Below, in pieces: positions 1 through 5,865 of a DNA stretch of 5,865 nucleotides (its first letter is position 1; each line of letters begins with the position of its first letter). Below the pieces are notes generated by a model. It saw only the letters and a list, made by a program, of their open reading frames with translations. It searched no databases and was not told the origin of the DNA. Made by a program: the position numbers and the translations under genes. The stretch lies in assembly GCA_002350465.1 (NCBI GenBank), contig DEEW01000172.1, forward strand, positions 1,529-7,393. The letters run 5' to 3'. Source of the DNA: Lachnospiraceae bacterium UBA2868 (GTDB lineage Bacteria > Bacillota_A > Clostridia > Lachnospirales > Lachnospiraceae).

Positions 1-713
1 GTTCCGTAAAAATCATAAGCCTCACTTCTGTCATACCGGCTGATATCCTGCCACTCAAGACCCATTTTGTCCGCAATCTCTTCATATGCATAACCCGCAC
101 CCTTTGTTGTCCAATGGTGGTCTGTGCGGTAGAATATGTATTCATCCCTGTGTCTATTCAAAATGTCATATAAGTATATGATATGCCCATTCTTTTCATC
201 CGCAAGAGCAAGTGTAAGTTCGTTTGAAAGTGATACTTCATCAAGTACAGGCATCCCTGCCGGAAGACAGTCTGCATTAACCCACACGGATGTGGGTGCA
301 ATGGCTATATACACATCCCTGTCCGACTTCTGAACAAAGTTCCTGATTGCCGCAATGTTTTTTGAAGCCTTGGATGATACGGACGTTGTTTTATCAAAAA
401 GAAATCCTTTATCGCCCCTTGCGATCCCGTTGTTTTCAACTGATCCCGTTACCCACACAAAGGCCGACTTGCATTTTACAAGAAAATCCCGGAACATGAC
501 CTGCTCGTTGGTATATGTCTCAAAGCTCTCCATAAACGTTCCGTCTGCAAGGGATGAGAGAGAAACAGACGGACGGCTTTGCAGATACCTGTTCTCCATC
601 TGTGAGTACTCTTTATCCGGCAAAATAAGATATCCTGCCAGCATTGCCACACACAGTCCGAAGAAAATCACCACGCCCGGATATTCGATTATTGATTTCA
701 AGTTTTCTTTCAT
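1..713 (-). CDS. DHHW family protein, membrane-anchored polysaccharide O-acetylation partner (partial, 3' end outside window)
   Basis: The first 237 codons are present; the frame stays open to the left edge, so the C-terminus is missing. An N-terminal signal-anchor spans about residues 14-31, which places the rest outside the membrane. Next comes the typical DHHW-family start (ENR at 40-42, then a DG-F---FE-Y segment with FRD at 74-76). The name-giving motif is RTDHHWTT, with D198, H199, H200 and W201. In the related AlgJ/AlgX proteins this Asp-His pair belongs to a Ser-Asp-His acetyltransferase site; the nucleophilic serine cannot be located here. The ATG at 713 is chosen because it directly precedes the signal-anchor and has AGGA at 725-728 upstream, 11 nt away. 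The gene lies 34 bp after an MBOAT acyltransferase with no terminator between, so the two are probably co-transcribed and act together on a surface glycan. The substrate is unknown. The family call is firm; the exact activity is inferred. Confidence 0.88.
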   Translation of the reverse strand, partial: MKENLKSIIEYPGVVIFFGLCVAMLAGYLILPDKEYSQMENRYLQSRPSVSLSSLADGTFMESFETYTNEQVMFRDFLVKCKSAFVWVTGSVENNGIARGDKGFLFDKTTSVSSKASKNIAAIRNFVQKSDRDVYIAIAPTSVWVNADCLPAGMPVLDEVSLSNELTLALADEKNGHIIYLYDILNRHRDEYIFYRTDHHWTTKGAGYAYEEIADKMGLEWQDISRYDRSEAYDFYG

Positions 714-747
714 AACTCTTTATGTCCTGTACAGAGGCTGTTGACGC

Positions 748-2169
748 TCAGAATCGAAAATACAAAAACGGATTATAGCTTGCATCCGCAAGATAACACA
801 CACACATAAACAGCAGCACAACCTGAAGGGCTATCCCAAATACTCCTCTTGCCTTGTGCCCGCTGCAGGGCATTACAGCTTTGCGCAGCCAGCCGGGAAC
901 AAGTGATGCTGACATAATGCAGCCGATGGCAATCACAACTCCGTAATTTCTTGCGTAATACATAAAATCATTGGAAGCACCTATACTCGAAAATGCTACA
1001 AGTCTGGAAAAATACACACCAAGCTCCCGGAAGTCCGTTATAGCAAATATCATCCATGACAGCCCGATAAGCAAAAGAGAATACAGTCTTGCGAAAAGTC
1101 TGTGCCGGTTAAGAAAATCTCCGAGAAATGATTTTTCCAGGGACAGAAGTACGAAGAAAAACAGCCCCCAGCATATGAAGTTCCATCCGGCTCCGTGCCA
1201 GAATCCCGTCAGGAACCAAACTATAAATAGGTTTACATAAGTTCTGAATTGTCCTTTTCTGTTGCCGCCCAGCGGAATATAAACATAGTCTCTAAACCAC
1301 CCGGACAAAGTCATATGCCAGCGTCTCCAAAACTCGGTAAGAGACAGCGATATGTATGGATAGTTAAAGTTCATCGGTATTTCAAATCCCAGCATTTTCC
1401 CCAAGCCTCTTGCCATAAGCGAATAACCGTTGAAATCAAAGTATATCTGCAGGGTGAATGCCACAACTCCAAGCCATGCCAGCGGCATCGATATACGCTC
1501 ATATCCTATAAGTTCAAGATCCTTCCAAAGTTCCCCCACAGTATTGGCAATAAGCACCTTTGAGGACAGGCCCAGTATAAATACAGCTATTCCCTCCGCC
1601 ACTTTTTGAGGTGTTATTTCACGCTTATGCAACTCCTCCGACACCTGGGAATATACAACTATAGGCCCTGCAATAAGCTGCGGGAACATAACAAGATACG
1701 TGCCGAGAGTGAGAATATTCCTCTCCTCTTTGATCTTTCCTCTGTACAGGTCTATTACATATGATGCTATCTGAAAGGTGTAGAAACTGATTCCCAGGGG
1801 AAGCGTAAATGCAGGATCTTTTAACGAAGTATTAAACAAAGAGTTAATGTTTGATACAAAAAATCCCGTGTACTTAAATACAAACAGCATACCGAAATCG
1901 AAGACCATGGCAGCGACGAAAATGATTTTCTCCAACCGGGAGTGCCCCTCGGCCTGTCCGCTTCTGAATTTTGCGATCGCCAGCCCTGCTGCCCAGTTTA
2001 CAAGGATCGAGACAAATATAAGGATAAGATATGACGGCTCGCCCCAGGCATAAAAAACAATACTGCCCGCAAAAAGGGTAATATTACGCCATTTTGCCGG
2101 GCAGATATAGTACAGGGCAAAGAATATGGGTATAAACCAAAACAAAAAAAGTAAACTTGAAAATACCAT
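748..2169 (-). CDS. MBOAT family O-acyltransferase (AlgI-like)
   Basis: A 473-residue polytopic membrane protein of usual AlgI/PatA length, with many hydrophobic segments beginning at residues 3-22. MBOAT hallmarks are visible in order: YFDFNGYS at 243-250, NFNYPY at 267-272, EFWRRWHMTLS at 279-289 with H285, the GGNR loop at 301-304, and the putative catalytic H325 in FWHGAGWNF. The C-terminal NPFLYFRF is typical of the bacterial AlgI branch. Such proteins move acyl groups, usually acetyl, across the cytoplasmic membrane for O-acylation of exported or wall polysaccharides. The DHHW protein encoded next is the expected extracytoplasmic partner. The start is fixed by the characteristic MVFSSLLFLF N-terminus. 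It lies directly after the glyA stop (TAAATG), and I see no Shine-Dalgarno in the last glyA codons. DltB (D-alanylation) is a related alternative, but no dlt genes are visible. Confidence 0.93.
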   Translation of the reverse strand: MVFSSLLFLFWFIPIFFALYYICPAKWRNITLFAGSIVFYAWGEPSYLILIFVSILVNWAAGLAIAKFRSGQAEGHSRLEKIIFVAAMVFDFGMLFVFKYTGFFVSNINSLFNTSLKDPAFTLPLGISFYTFQIASYVIDLYRGKIKEERNILTLGTYLVMFPQLIAGPIVVYSQVSEELHKREITPQKVAEGIAVFILGLSSKVLIANTVGELWKDLELIGYERISMPLAWLGVVAFTLQIYFDFNGYSLMARGLGKMLGFEIPMNFNYPYISLSLTEFWRRWHMTLSGWFRDYVYIPLGGNRKGQFRTYVNLFIVWFLTGFWHGAGWNFICWGLFFFVLLSLEKSFLGDFLNRHRLFARLYSLLLIGLSWMIFAITDFRELGVYFSRLVAFSSIGASNDFMYYARNYGVVIAIGCIMSASLVPGWLRKAVMPCSGHKARGVFGIALQVVLLFMCVCYLADASYNPFLYFRF

Positions 2170-3411
2170 TTACATAACAAGGGGATATTTTGCTGTAAGT
2201 TCGTCCACAATTGCACGTGCCTTGGGAACCCCTGCTTCGCCTTCGTTAACAACAAATGCAATTGCTTCCGCAATTCTGTCCATATCATCTACTCCCATTC
2301 CGCGGGATGTTACCGCAGGAGTACCGAGTCTGATACCGCTTGTAACAAAAGGCTTCTGAGGATCATTGGGAACAGTGTTCTTGTTCGCTGTGATGTGTGC
2401 CTCATCAAGTAGCTTTTCAATCTGCTTGCCTGTAAGATTCTGAGGGCGGAGATCGAGAAGCATAAGGTGATTATCCGTTCCGCCGGATACGATTGACAGT
2501 CCCCTCTTCTGGAGTCCGTCACAAAGTGCCTTGGCATTGGCAACAATATTCTTACCGTATTCCTTAAATTCCGGTGTAAGGGCTTCCTTGAAGCATACTG
2601 CCTTTGCAGCTATTACATGCATAAGAGGTCCGCCCTGAATTCCCGGAAAAACAGCCTTATTGAAATTGAACTTGTCGGCTGCTTCCTGATTACACATGAT
2701 CATTCCACCACGGGGTCCGCGAAGAGTCTTGTGGGTCGTTGTTGTAACAACATCCGCATAGGGAATAGGGCTTTCATGCATACCTGTGGCAACAAGTCCT
2801 GCGATGTGCGCAATGTCAACCATCATATATGCACCGACCTTATCACATATCTGTCTGATACGCTTAAAATCAATAGCTCTTGCATATGCGCTGGCACCCG
2901 AAAGAATCATCTTGGGTTTACACTCCATAGCGATCCTTTCCATTTCATCGTAATCTATGAATCCGTCCTCATTTACTCCGTAATGAACACAGTTAAAGTA
3001 TTTACCCGAAATATTGACCGGTGAACCGTGGGAGAGATGTCCGCCGTGATCAAGGTTCATGCCCATATATGTATCACCGGGCTCAAGCATAGCGAAGAAA
3101 ACAGCCATGTTAGCCTGTGCTCCCGAATGAGGCTGAACATTAACATAGTCACAGCCAAACAGCTTCTTGGCCCGCTCTCTTGCAAGTTCTTCAACCACAT
3201 CCACACATTCGCAGCCGCCGTAGTATCTCTTACCCGGATATCCTTCGGCATATTTATTGGTAAGGGGCGAACCCATAGCTGCCATAACAGCCTTGCTTAC
3301 CCAGTTTTCGGAGGCGATCAGCTCAATATGGCTGTTTTGTCTTGCCATTTCCGCTTCTATGGCGGATGCCACCTCGGTATCTACCGCTTTAACTTCGTCA
3401 AGTGAATACAT
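2170..3411 (-). CDS. glyA: Serine hydroxymethyltransferase
   Basis: A cytosolic PLP enzyme that interconverts serine plus tetrahydrofolate with glycine plus 5,10-methylene-tetrahydrofolate, the main entry of one-carbon units. The length, 413 residues, is normal for bacterial SHMT. Visible signatures are LIASEN at 31-36, the KRYYGGCE segment at 61-68, HLSHGS at 125-130, VDIAHIAG at 198-205 with D199 and H202, the PLP-lysine motif [14 protein letters not shown] with K228, and GIRLGTPA at 359-366 with R360. All key residues appear intact. The ATG at 3411 has AGG at 3419-3421, 7 nt upstream, and gives the standard N-terminus. The gene has its own promoter candidate in the gap behind the DUF1653 gene. 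Its TAA abuts the ATG of the MBOAT gene, so it probably heads the transcript that also carries the two acylation genes. No riboswitch fits in the short leader. Confidence 0.98.
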   Translation of the reverse strand: MYSLDEVKAVDTEVASAIEAEMARQNSHIELIASENWVSKAVMAAMGSPLTNKYAEGYPGKRYYGGCECVDVVEELARERAKKLFGCDYVNVQPHSGAQANMAVFFAMLEPGDTYMGMNLDHGGHLSHGSPVNISGKYFNCVHYGVNEDGFIDYDEMERIAMECKPKMILSGASAYARAIDFKRIRQICDKVGAYMMVDIAHIAGLVATGMHESPIPYADVVTTTTHKTLRGPRGGMIMCNQEAADKFNFNKAVFPGIQGGPLMHVIAAKAVCFKEALTPEFKEYGKNIVANAKALCDGLQKRGLSIVSGGTDNHLMLLDLRPQNLTGKQIEKLLDEAHITANKNTVPNDPQKPFVTSGIRLGTPAVTSRGMGVDDMDRIAEAIAFVVNEGEAGVPKARAIVDELTAKYPLVM

Positions 3412-3453
3412 ATTCAGACCTGCCTTTCATTTCAATCAAAATCACCGTGCACA

Positions 3454-3482
3454 ATTATATAGAAAATTCCTTATCCGCGCAA
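3454..3482 (-). promoter_or_regulatory. Candidate sigma-A promoter for glyA
   Basis: On the minus strand a perfect TATAAT box (3454-3459) is preceded, after exactly 17 bp, by TTGCGC (3477-3482), which matches the first three bases of TTGACA. Transcription would start near 3447, giving a leader of roughly 36 nt before the glyA ATG. The -35 half lies inside the last codons of the DUF1653 gene. The -10 match is strong and the -35 weak, so this is a reasonable but unproven call. Confidence 0.55.
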
Positions 3483-3974
3483 CCTGTTACTTTCATATTT
3501 TTCTCTTGCTTTGAGTGCCCTAAGTATCTCATCGTATTTCTCCTGTGTATCCCCTGATACCTCAATATCAAGTGATGCGGCAACAAACTTAAGCATTTCG
3601 TCATTTGCACTCTTTCTCATATCATAAAGGCGGTCAATCTTTTCCGTTATCGAACCGGCATCAAGAAACGCCTCAAGCAGCGGATCAAGACCCGATGCAT
3701 CGGCAGCTTCTGCATCATCTATCCCAAGGTCAGATAACACATCTTCCGAACAAAGAGTAAATCTGTATTTATCCCTTACGTCCGGATACTTTTTATGATC
3801 CACTTCGCTAAGGAACATATCAAGAGGCCTGGCGTATGATTTTTCCTCGGCATCATCCCTCTTATAGATGACCAGTGTCTCGCCGGTCTCCGAATGAGTG
3901 GCAAGGGTGATTATCCGGTATATGTTTCCCTTAAAATGTCTGTAAACCTGTCCGGGTTTCGGTAAATCTCTCAT
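3471..3974 (-). CDS. DUF1653 domain protein with helical C-terminal extension
   Basis: A 167-residue, soluble, acidic protein with no signal peptide or membrane segment. Residues about 7-58 match DUF1653: PGQVYRHFKGNIYRI at 7-21, the AxHSETxExLVIY core at 25-37, and the ARPLDMF box at 48-54. The domain is known mainly as a small standalone protein of unknown function. Here about 105 further residues follow, rich in Asp, Glu, Ala and Leu and probably mostly alpha-helical. A basic tail (KAREKYESNRLRG) closes the protein. The start is firm: GGAGG at 3981-3985 sits 6 nt before the ATG. The gene lies between a chemoreceptor and glyA on the same strand. The glyA promoter candidate overlaps its 3' end. 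I see no convincing promoter just upstream, so it may rely on read-through past the hairpin after the chemoreceptor gene. No function can be assigned. Confidence 0.9.
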   Translation of the reverse strand: MRDLPKPGQVYRHFKGNIYRIITLATHSETGETLVIYKRDDAEEKSYARPLDMFLSEVDHKKYPDVRDKYRFTLCSEDVLSDLGIDDAEAADASGLDPLLEAFLDAGSITEKIDRLYDMRKSANDEMLKFVAASLDIEVSGDTQEKYDEILRALKAREKYESNRLRG

Positions 3975-3980
3975 ATTATT

Positions 3981-3985
3981 CCTCC
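3981..3985 (-). promoter_or_regulatory. Strong ribosome binding site of the DUF1653 gene
   Basis: GGAGG on the minus strand, with 6 nt (AATAAT) to the ATG at 3974. It is the best Shine-Dalgarno match in the window and fixes the start of the DUF1653 gene. Confidence 0.85.
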
Positions 3986-4016
3986 GTAAGCATCTTGAGT
4001 GCCACGCCCATAACCC

Positions 4017-4043
4017 AAAAGGACGGCAGATAATGCCGTCCTT
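4017..4043 (-). terminator. Probable intrinsic terminator after the chemoreceptor gene
   Basis: A perfect 10-bp inverted repeat (arms 4019-4028 and 4034-4043, AAGGACGGCA paired with TGCCGTCCTT) with a 5-nt loop, 31 nt after the chemoreceptor stop codon. Read on the minus strand, the stem runs into only four consecutive T's, two of them in the stem, followed by GGG. The U-tract is therefore short and some read-through into the DUF1653 gene is likely. In the plus direction only two T's follow the stem, so it does not look bidirectional. Confidence 0.65.
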
Positions 4044-4074
4044 CTGAATTTAGTCGGGATTGTTTCCGTCTGTC

Positions 4075-5739
4075 TTAAAAAGTAAATTCTCCCACCGATG
4101 AAACAAGATCCTTTGCTATATCATTCATTCCTTCCGAATCATCGCTGATCTGTTTGATGTTCATTGCGATGTTCTCCATTGAAGCCGTAACTTCCTGGGT
4201 ACTTGCAGCATTTTCTTCGGAAATAGCCGACAGATCGCTGACATTTTCCACAATGGTTGACTTGATATTCTCAAGGTTCTCGGTCTGTGAAGAAATGCCC
4301 CTGATGTCCTCTACGGAATTGGTAATCTCTGTATTAAGAATATCAAATCTCTTCTTGGTCTCATCGAGGATCATCTGCTCTTCATCTATAGCTGCTTCAA
4401 CCGACTCCGAAGCCATTACACTCTGCTCGGACTGCTTGGTCAGCTCATCTATGATGCTTCTGATCTCGGCTGCCGATTCGGCAGACTGATTGGCAAGATT
4501 ACCGATGCTCTCCGCAACAACCGCGAAGCCCTTACCCATCTCACCGGCTCTGGCAGCCTCTATGGAAGCGTTAAGTGCTAAGAGGTTTGTCTGGCTCGCT
4601 ATATCGGTAACCATTCCTACAGCAGTTGTGATCCTGCCGATAGCTTCATTGGTGTTAACAACCTGAGCCTTGATACCTGCAACCGCATCCTTAGTTGTAG
4701 CAGATGATTTCTCAAGGTTGTTGATATATCCGTATGCTTCATTGTTAGCCTGCTGCATCGCGGATGAAGAATTGGAAAGTGTATCTACAGACTCTACAAC
4801 ACTGTTGATAAGTCCGCCCATTTCCATAACCTGTTCGTTGATGTTCTGAACATTCTGAGCCATTGATGTAGCTCCGTCAGCAAGCTCTGCTATAGCGGAA
4901 TTGATCTGCTCCGTTGATGAATTGCTCTGCTCGGCAAGCTGTGATACCTCGTGAACCTCATCCGCAAGCTTTGTAGCATCGTCTTTGATACCACCGAGCA
5001 TATGCTTAATGCTTGCCTGTAATTCACGGTATGACTGGATCAGGCTGTATGTCTCCGCAACGTGTGACACACTCTCATTCTCTGCCGTAAGGTCACCCTT
5101 TGCAATGGTCTCAAGACTTGACGCCGTAGCTCTAAGGGGACCGGATATCTTCCTCGAAAGAAGAACAACGATCACAACAAAAACAGCTATAAGAAAGAGT
5201 CCCACAATAACCGCTACCAGTATGATATGATTCCTTGCAGCTACAATATCGGCTCTCGGTGTTCCGGCAAAGGACATTCCGACTACCTTACCCTGTCCGT
5301 CCACAAGGGGCATATATACAACATAGTAATCCTTGCCGGCAACCTTAGTATTGTTATTGATAAAGTTCTTACCCGAACTAACCGTAGGCCATATACCTTC
5401 CGCAGCCTGGGTACCTTCATTTCTCTCACCCTTATCGTTTAAGACCGATGTGCAGAATCTGGTATCTCCTATAAATACTGTCAGGTCAACATCGTAAGGC
5501 TTCAGACAGTCAATATATTCAGGATCGTAAGTTACTTCCGTTGCCCCCTCTTTAAGCTCGAACTCGGAATAATCCTTTAATCCTTGAGCCGCAACAAGCA
5601 GCTGATCCTCAACCTTCTGCTCCATATTTTGGTTCAGAAGAATCACCGATATGATCAGTATTACCAAAGCGGTAACACACATCGGAACCATGCTGAAGAG
5701 CAGCAACATTTTGTTCATGTTAAATCCATTCTTCTTCAT
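4075..5739 (-). CDS. Methyl-accepting chemotaxis protein with a single-Cache sensor
   Basis: A 554-residue transmembrane chemoreceptor that would control CheA through CheW. Layout: TM1 at about 12-35; an extracytoplasmic sensor at about 36-170; TM2 at about 171-195; HAMP at about 196-248 ([20 protein letters not shown]); then a long signalling coiled coil. The sensor resembles the single-Cache type common in Firmicutes receptors, with [12 protein letters not shown] at 83-94, GTQA at 109-112, YYVVYMPL at 138-145 and [10 protein letters not shown] at 153-162. The hairpin tip [21 protein letters not shown] ends at E400. The 154 residues after it equal 22 heptads, consistent with the 44-heptad class. 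Possible methylation sites include the E/Q-rich segments near 267-280 and 505-517. There is no CheR-docking pentapeptide. The ligand is unknown. The ATG at 5739 has GGAG upstream, though at a longish 12 nt. No che or flagellar genes are adjacent, so this looks like an orphan receptor gene. Confidence 0.96.
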   Translation of the reverse strand: MKKNGFNMNKMLLLFSMVPMCVTALVILIISVILLNQNMEQKVEDQLLVAAQGLKDYSEFELKEGATEVTYDPEYIDCLKPYDVDLTVFIGDTRFCTSVLNDKGERNEGTQAAEGIWPTVSSGKNFINNNTKVAGKDYYVVYMPLVDGQGKVVGMSFAGTPRADIVAARNHIILVAVIVGLFLIAVFVVIVVLLSRKISGPLRATASSLETIAKGDLTAENESVSHVAETYSLIQSYRELQASIKHMLGGIKDDATKLADEVHEVSQLAEQSNSSTEQINSAIAELADGATSMAQNVQNINEQVMEMGGLINSVVESVDTLSNSSSAMQQANNEAYGYINNLEKSSATTKDAVAGIKAQVVNTNEAIGRITTAVGMVTDIASQTNLLALNASIEAARAGEMGKGFAVVAESIGNLANQSAESAAEIRSIIDELTKQSEQSVMASESVEAAIDEEQMILDETKKRFDILNTEITNSVEDIRGISSQTENLENIKSTIVENVSDLSAISEENAASTQEVTASMENIAMNIKQISDDSEGMNDIAKDLVSSVGEFTF

Positions 5740-5786
5740 TCTTTTCTTTTGCTCCTTCTTATTAATACCTTATTGCATCCTTGCAT
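5736..5786 (-). CDS. Possible leader peptide ORF overlapping the chemoreceptor start
   Basis: A 16-codon ORF ([16 protein letters not shown]) begins with ATG at 5786. It has its own AGGGG at 5794-5798, 7 nt upstream, and its TGA overlaps the chemoreceptor ATG as ATGA. The peptide is strongly basic at its C-terminus and resembles nothing I recognise. The arrangement would allow translational coupling to the receptor gene. It could equally be chance, since the purine-rich receptor Shine-Dalgarno region would produce Arg and Lys codons in this frame anyway. Confidence 0.3.
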   Translation of the reverse strand: MQGCNKVLIRRSKRKE

Positions 5787-5797
5787 AGTAGTTCCCC

Positions 5798-5826
5798 TAC
5801 ATTTTGTATTTTATCACGAAAATGTA
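5798..5826. repeat. 8-bp inverted repeat around the chemoreceptor -10 box (operator candidate)
   Basis: TACATTTT at 5798-5805 and AAAATGTA at 5819-5826 form a perfect 8-bp inverted repeat with a 13-nt spacer. The spacer contains the proposed -10 element. The right-hand arm lies inside the -35/-10 spacer of the promoter. A nested 11-bp palindrome, TACATTTTGTA, occupies 5798-5808. Symmetry at this place suits a dimeric repressor, but AT-rich promoter DNA gives such symmetry by chance fairly often. Confidence 0.35.
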
Positions 5827-5837
5827 CCTTATAACAA
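5808..5837 (-). promoter_or_regulatory. Candidate sigma-A promoter for the chemoreceptor gene
   Basis: On the minus strand, TTGTTA (5832-5837, four of six matches to TTGACA) is separated by 18 bp from TAAAAT (5808-5813, five of six matches to TATAAT). A start near 5801 would give a leader of about 62 nt. I looked for a motility sigma-D site here: GATAA is present, but no TAAA lies at the required distance, so sigma-A is preferred. Confidence 0.5.
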
Positions 5838-5865
5838 CTATTATTTCGTCACATTTATACTGTTT

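Noticed and set aside
355..744. A 129-codon plus-strand ORF opposite the DHHW gene.
   Set aside because: The minus-strand frame is open over the same stretch and encodes a clear DHHW protein with a signal-anchor. The plus-strand product has no recognisable features.
2617..3405. Plus-strand ORFs opposite glyA.
   Set aside because: They lie fully within a highly conserved, intact SHMT gene and show no domain or ribosome site.
3412..3470. A glycine, folate or SAM riboswitch ahead of glyA.
   Set aside because: The gap is 59 bp and the predicted leader about 36 nt, far too short for those aptamers, and there is no hairpin.
3976..4011. An 11-codon ORF (MGVALKMLTEE) ending one base before the DUF1653 ATG.
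   Set aside because: It has no Shine-Dalgarno of its own, starts within the terminator tail, and its last codons are simply the GGAGGAATAA ribosome site read in frame. Chance is the simpler explanation.
4154..4489. A 111-codon plus-strand ORF, Ser-rich, antisense to the chemoreceptor gene.
   Set aside because: It is the mirror of the coiled-coil coding sequence, where low-complexity Ala, Glu and Ser codons keep the opposite frame open. No domain or ribosome site supports it.
5740..5865. A riboswitch, for example a cyclic-di-GMP type, upstream of the chemoreceptor gene.
   Set aside because: The leader after the likely start is only about 60 nt and shows just short 4-bp helices such as GTAG/CTAC. 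It is too small for known riboswitch folds, and no conserved core was recognised.

Overview
The window carries five protein-coding genes, all on the minus strand. It reads from a chemoreceptor at the right edge to an incomplete surface-polysaccharide acetylation gene at the left edge. The moderate base composition, strong Shine-Dalgarno sites such as the GGAGG before the DUF1653 gene, a Firmicutes-style chemoreceptor without a CheR-docking tail, and an MBOAT/DHHW pair all suggest an anaerobic Clostridia-type Firmicute. Lachnospiraceae is my best guess. This is inferred from gene content, not from a marker gene.

Right part (4075-5865): a single-Cache methyl-accepting chemotaxis protein. Its leader holds a sigma-A-like promoter, an 8-bp inverted repeat around the -10 box, and a possible 16-codon leader peptide whose stop overlaps the receptor start as ATGA. 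A hairpin with a short, imperfect U-tract follows the receptor.

Middle part (2170-3974): a DUF1653 protein of unknown function with a long helical C-terminal extension, then glyA (serine hydroxymethyltransferase). A TATAAT-containing promoter candidate for glyA lies in the 59-bp gap and the tail of the DUF1653 gene.

Left part (1-2169): an AlgI-like MBOAT O-acyltransferase whose ATG directly follows the glyA TAA with no gap. After 34 bp comes a DHHW-family membrane-anchored protein cut by the window edge. MBOAT and DHHW proteins form a known kind of pair for O-acylating cell-surface or exported polysaccharide: the MBOAT passes acyl groups across the membrane and the SGNH-like partner acts outside. 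Their attachment to glyA is best read as co-transcription, with no direct metabolic link shown.

There are no tRNA or rRNA genes, CRISPR arrays, insertion sequences or long repeats that I can see. No stretch over 300 bp lacks a gene. I find no convincing new multi-gene system. The most unusual points are the translational arrangements (TAAATG at glyA/MBOAT, ATGA at the leader ORF/chemoreceptor) and the symmetric element at the chemoreceptor promoter.
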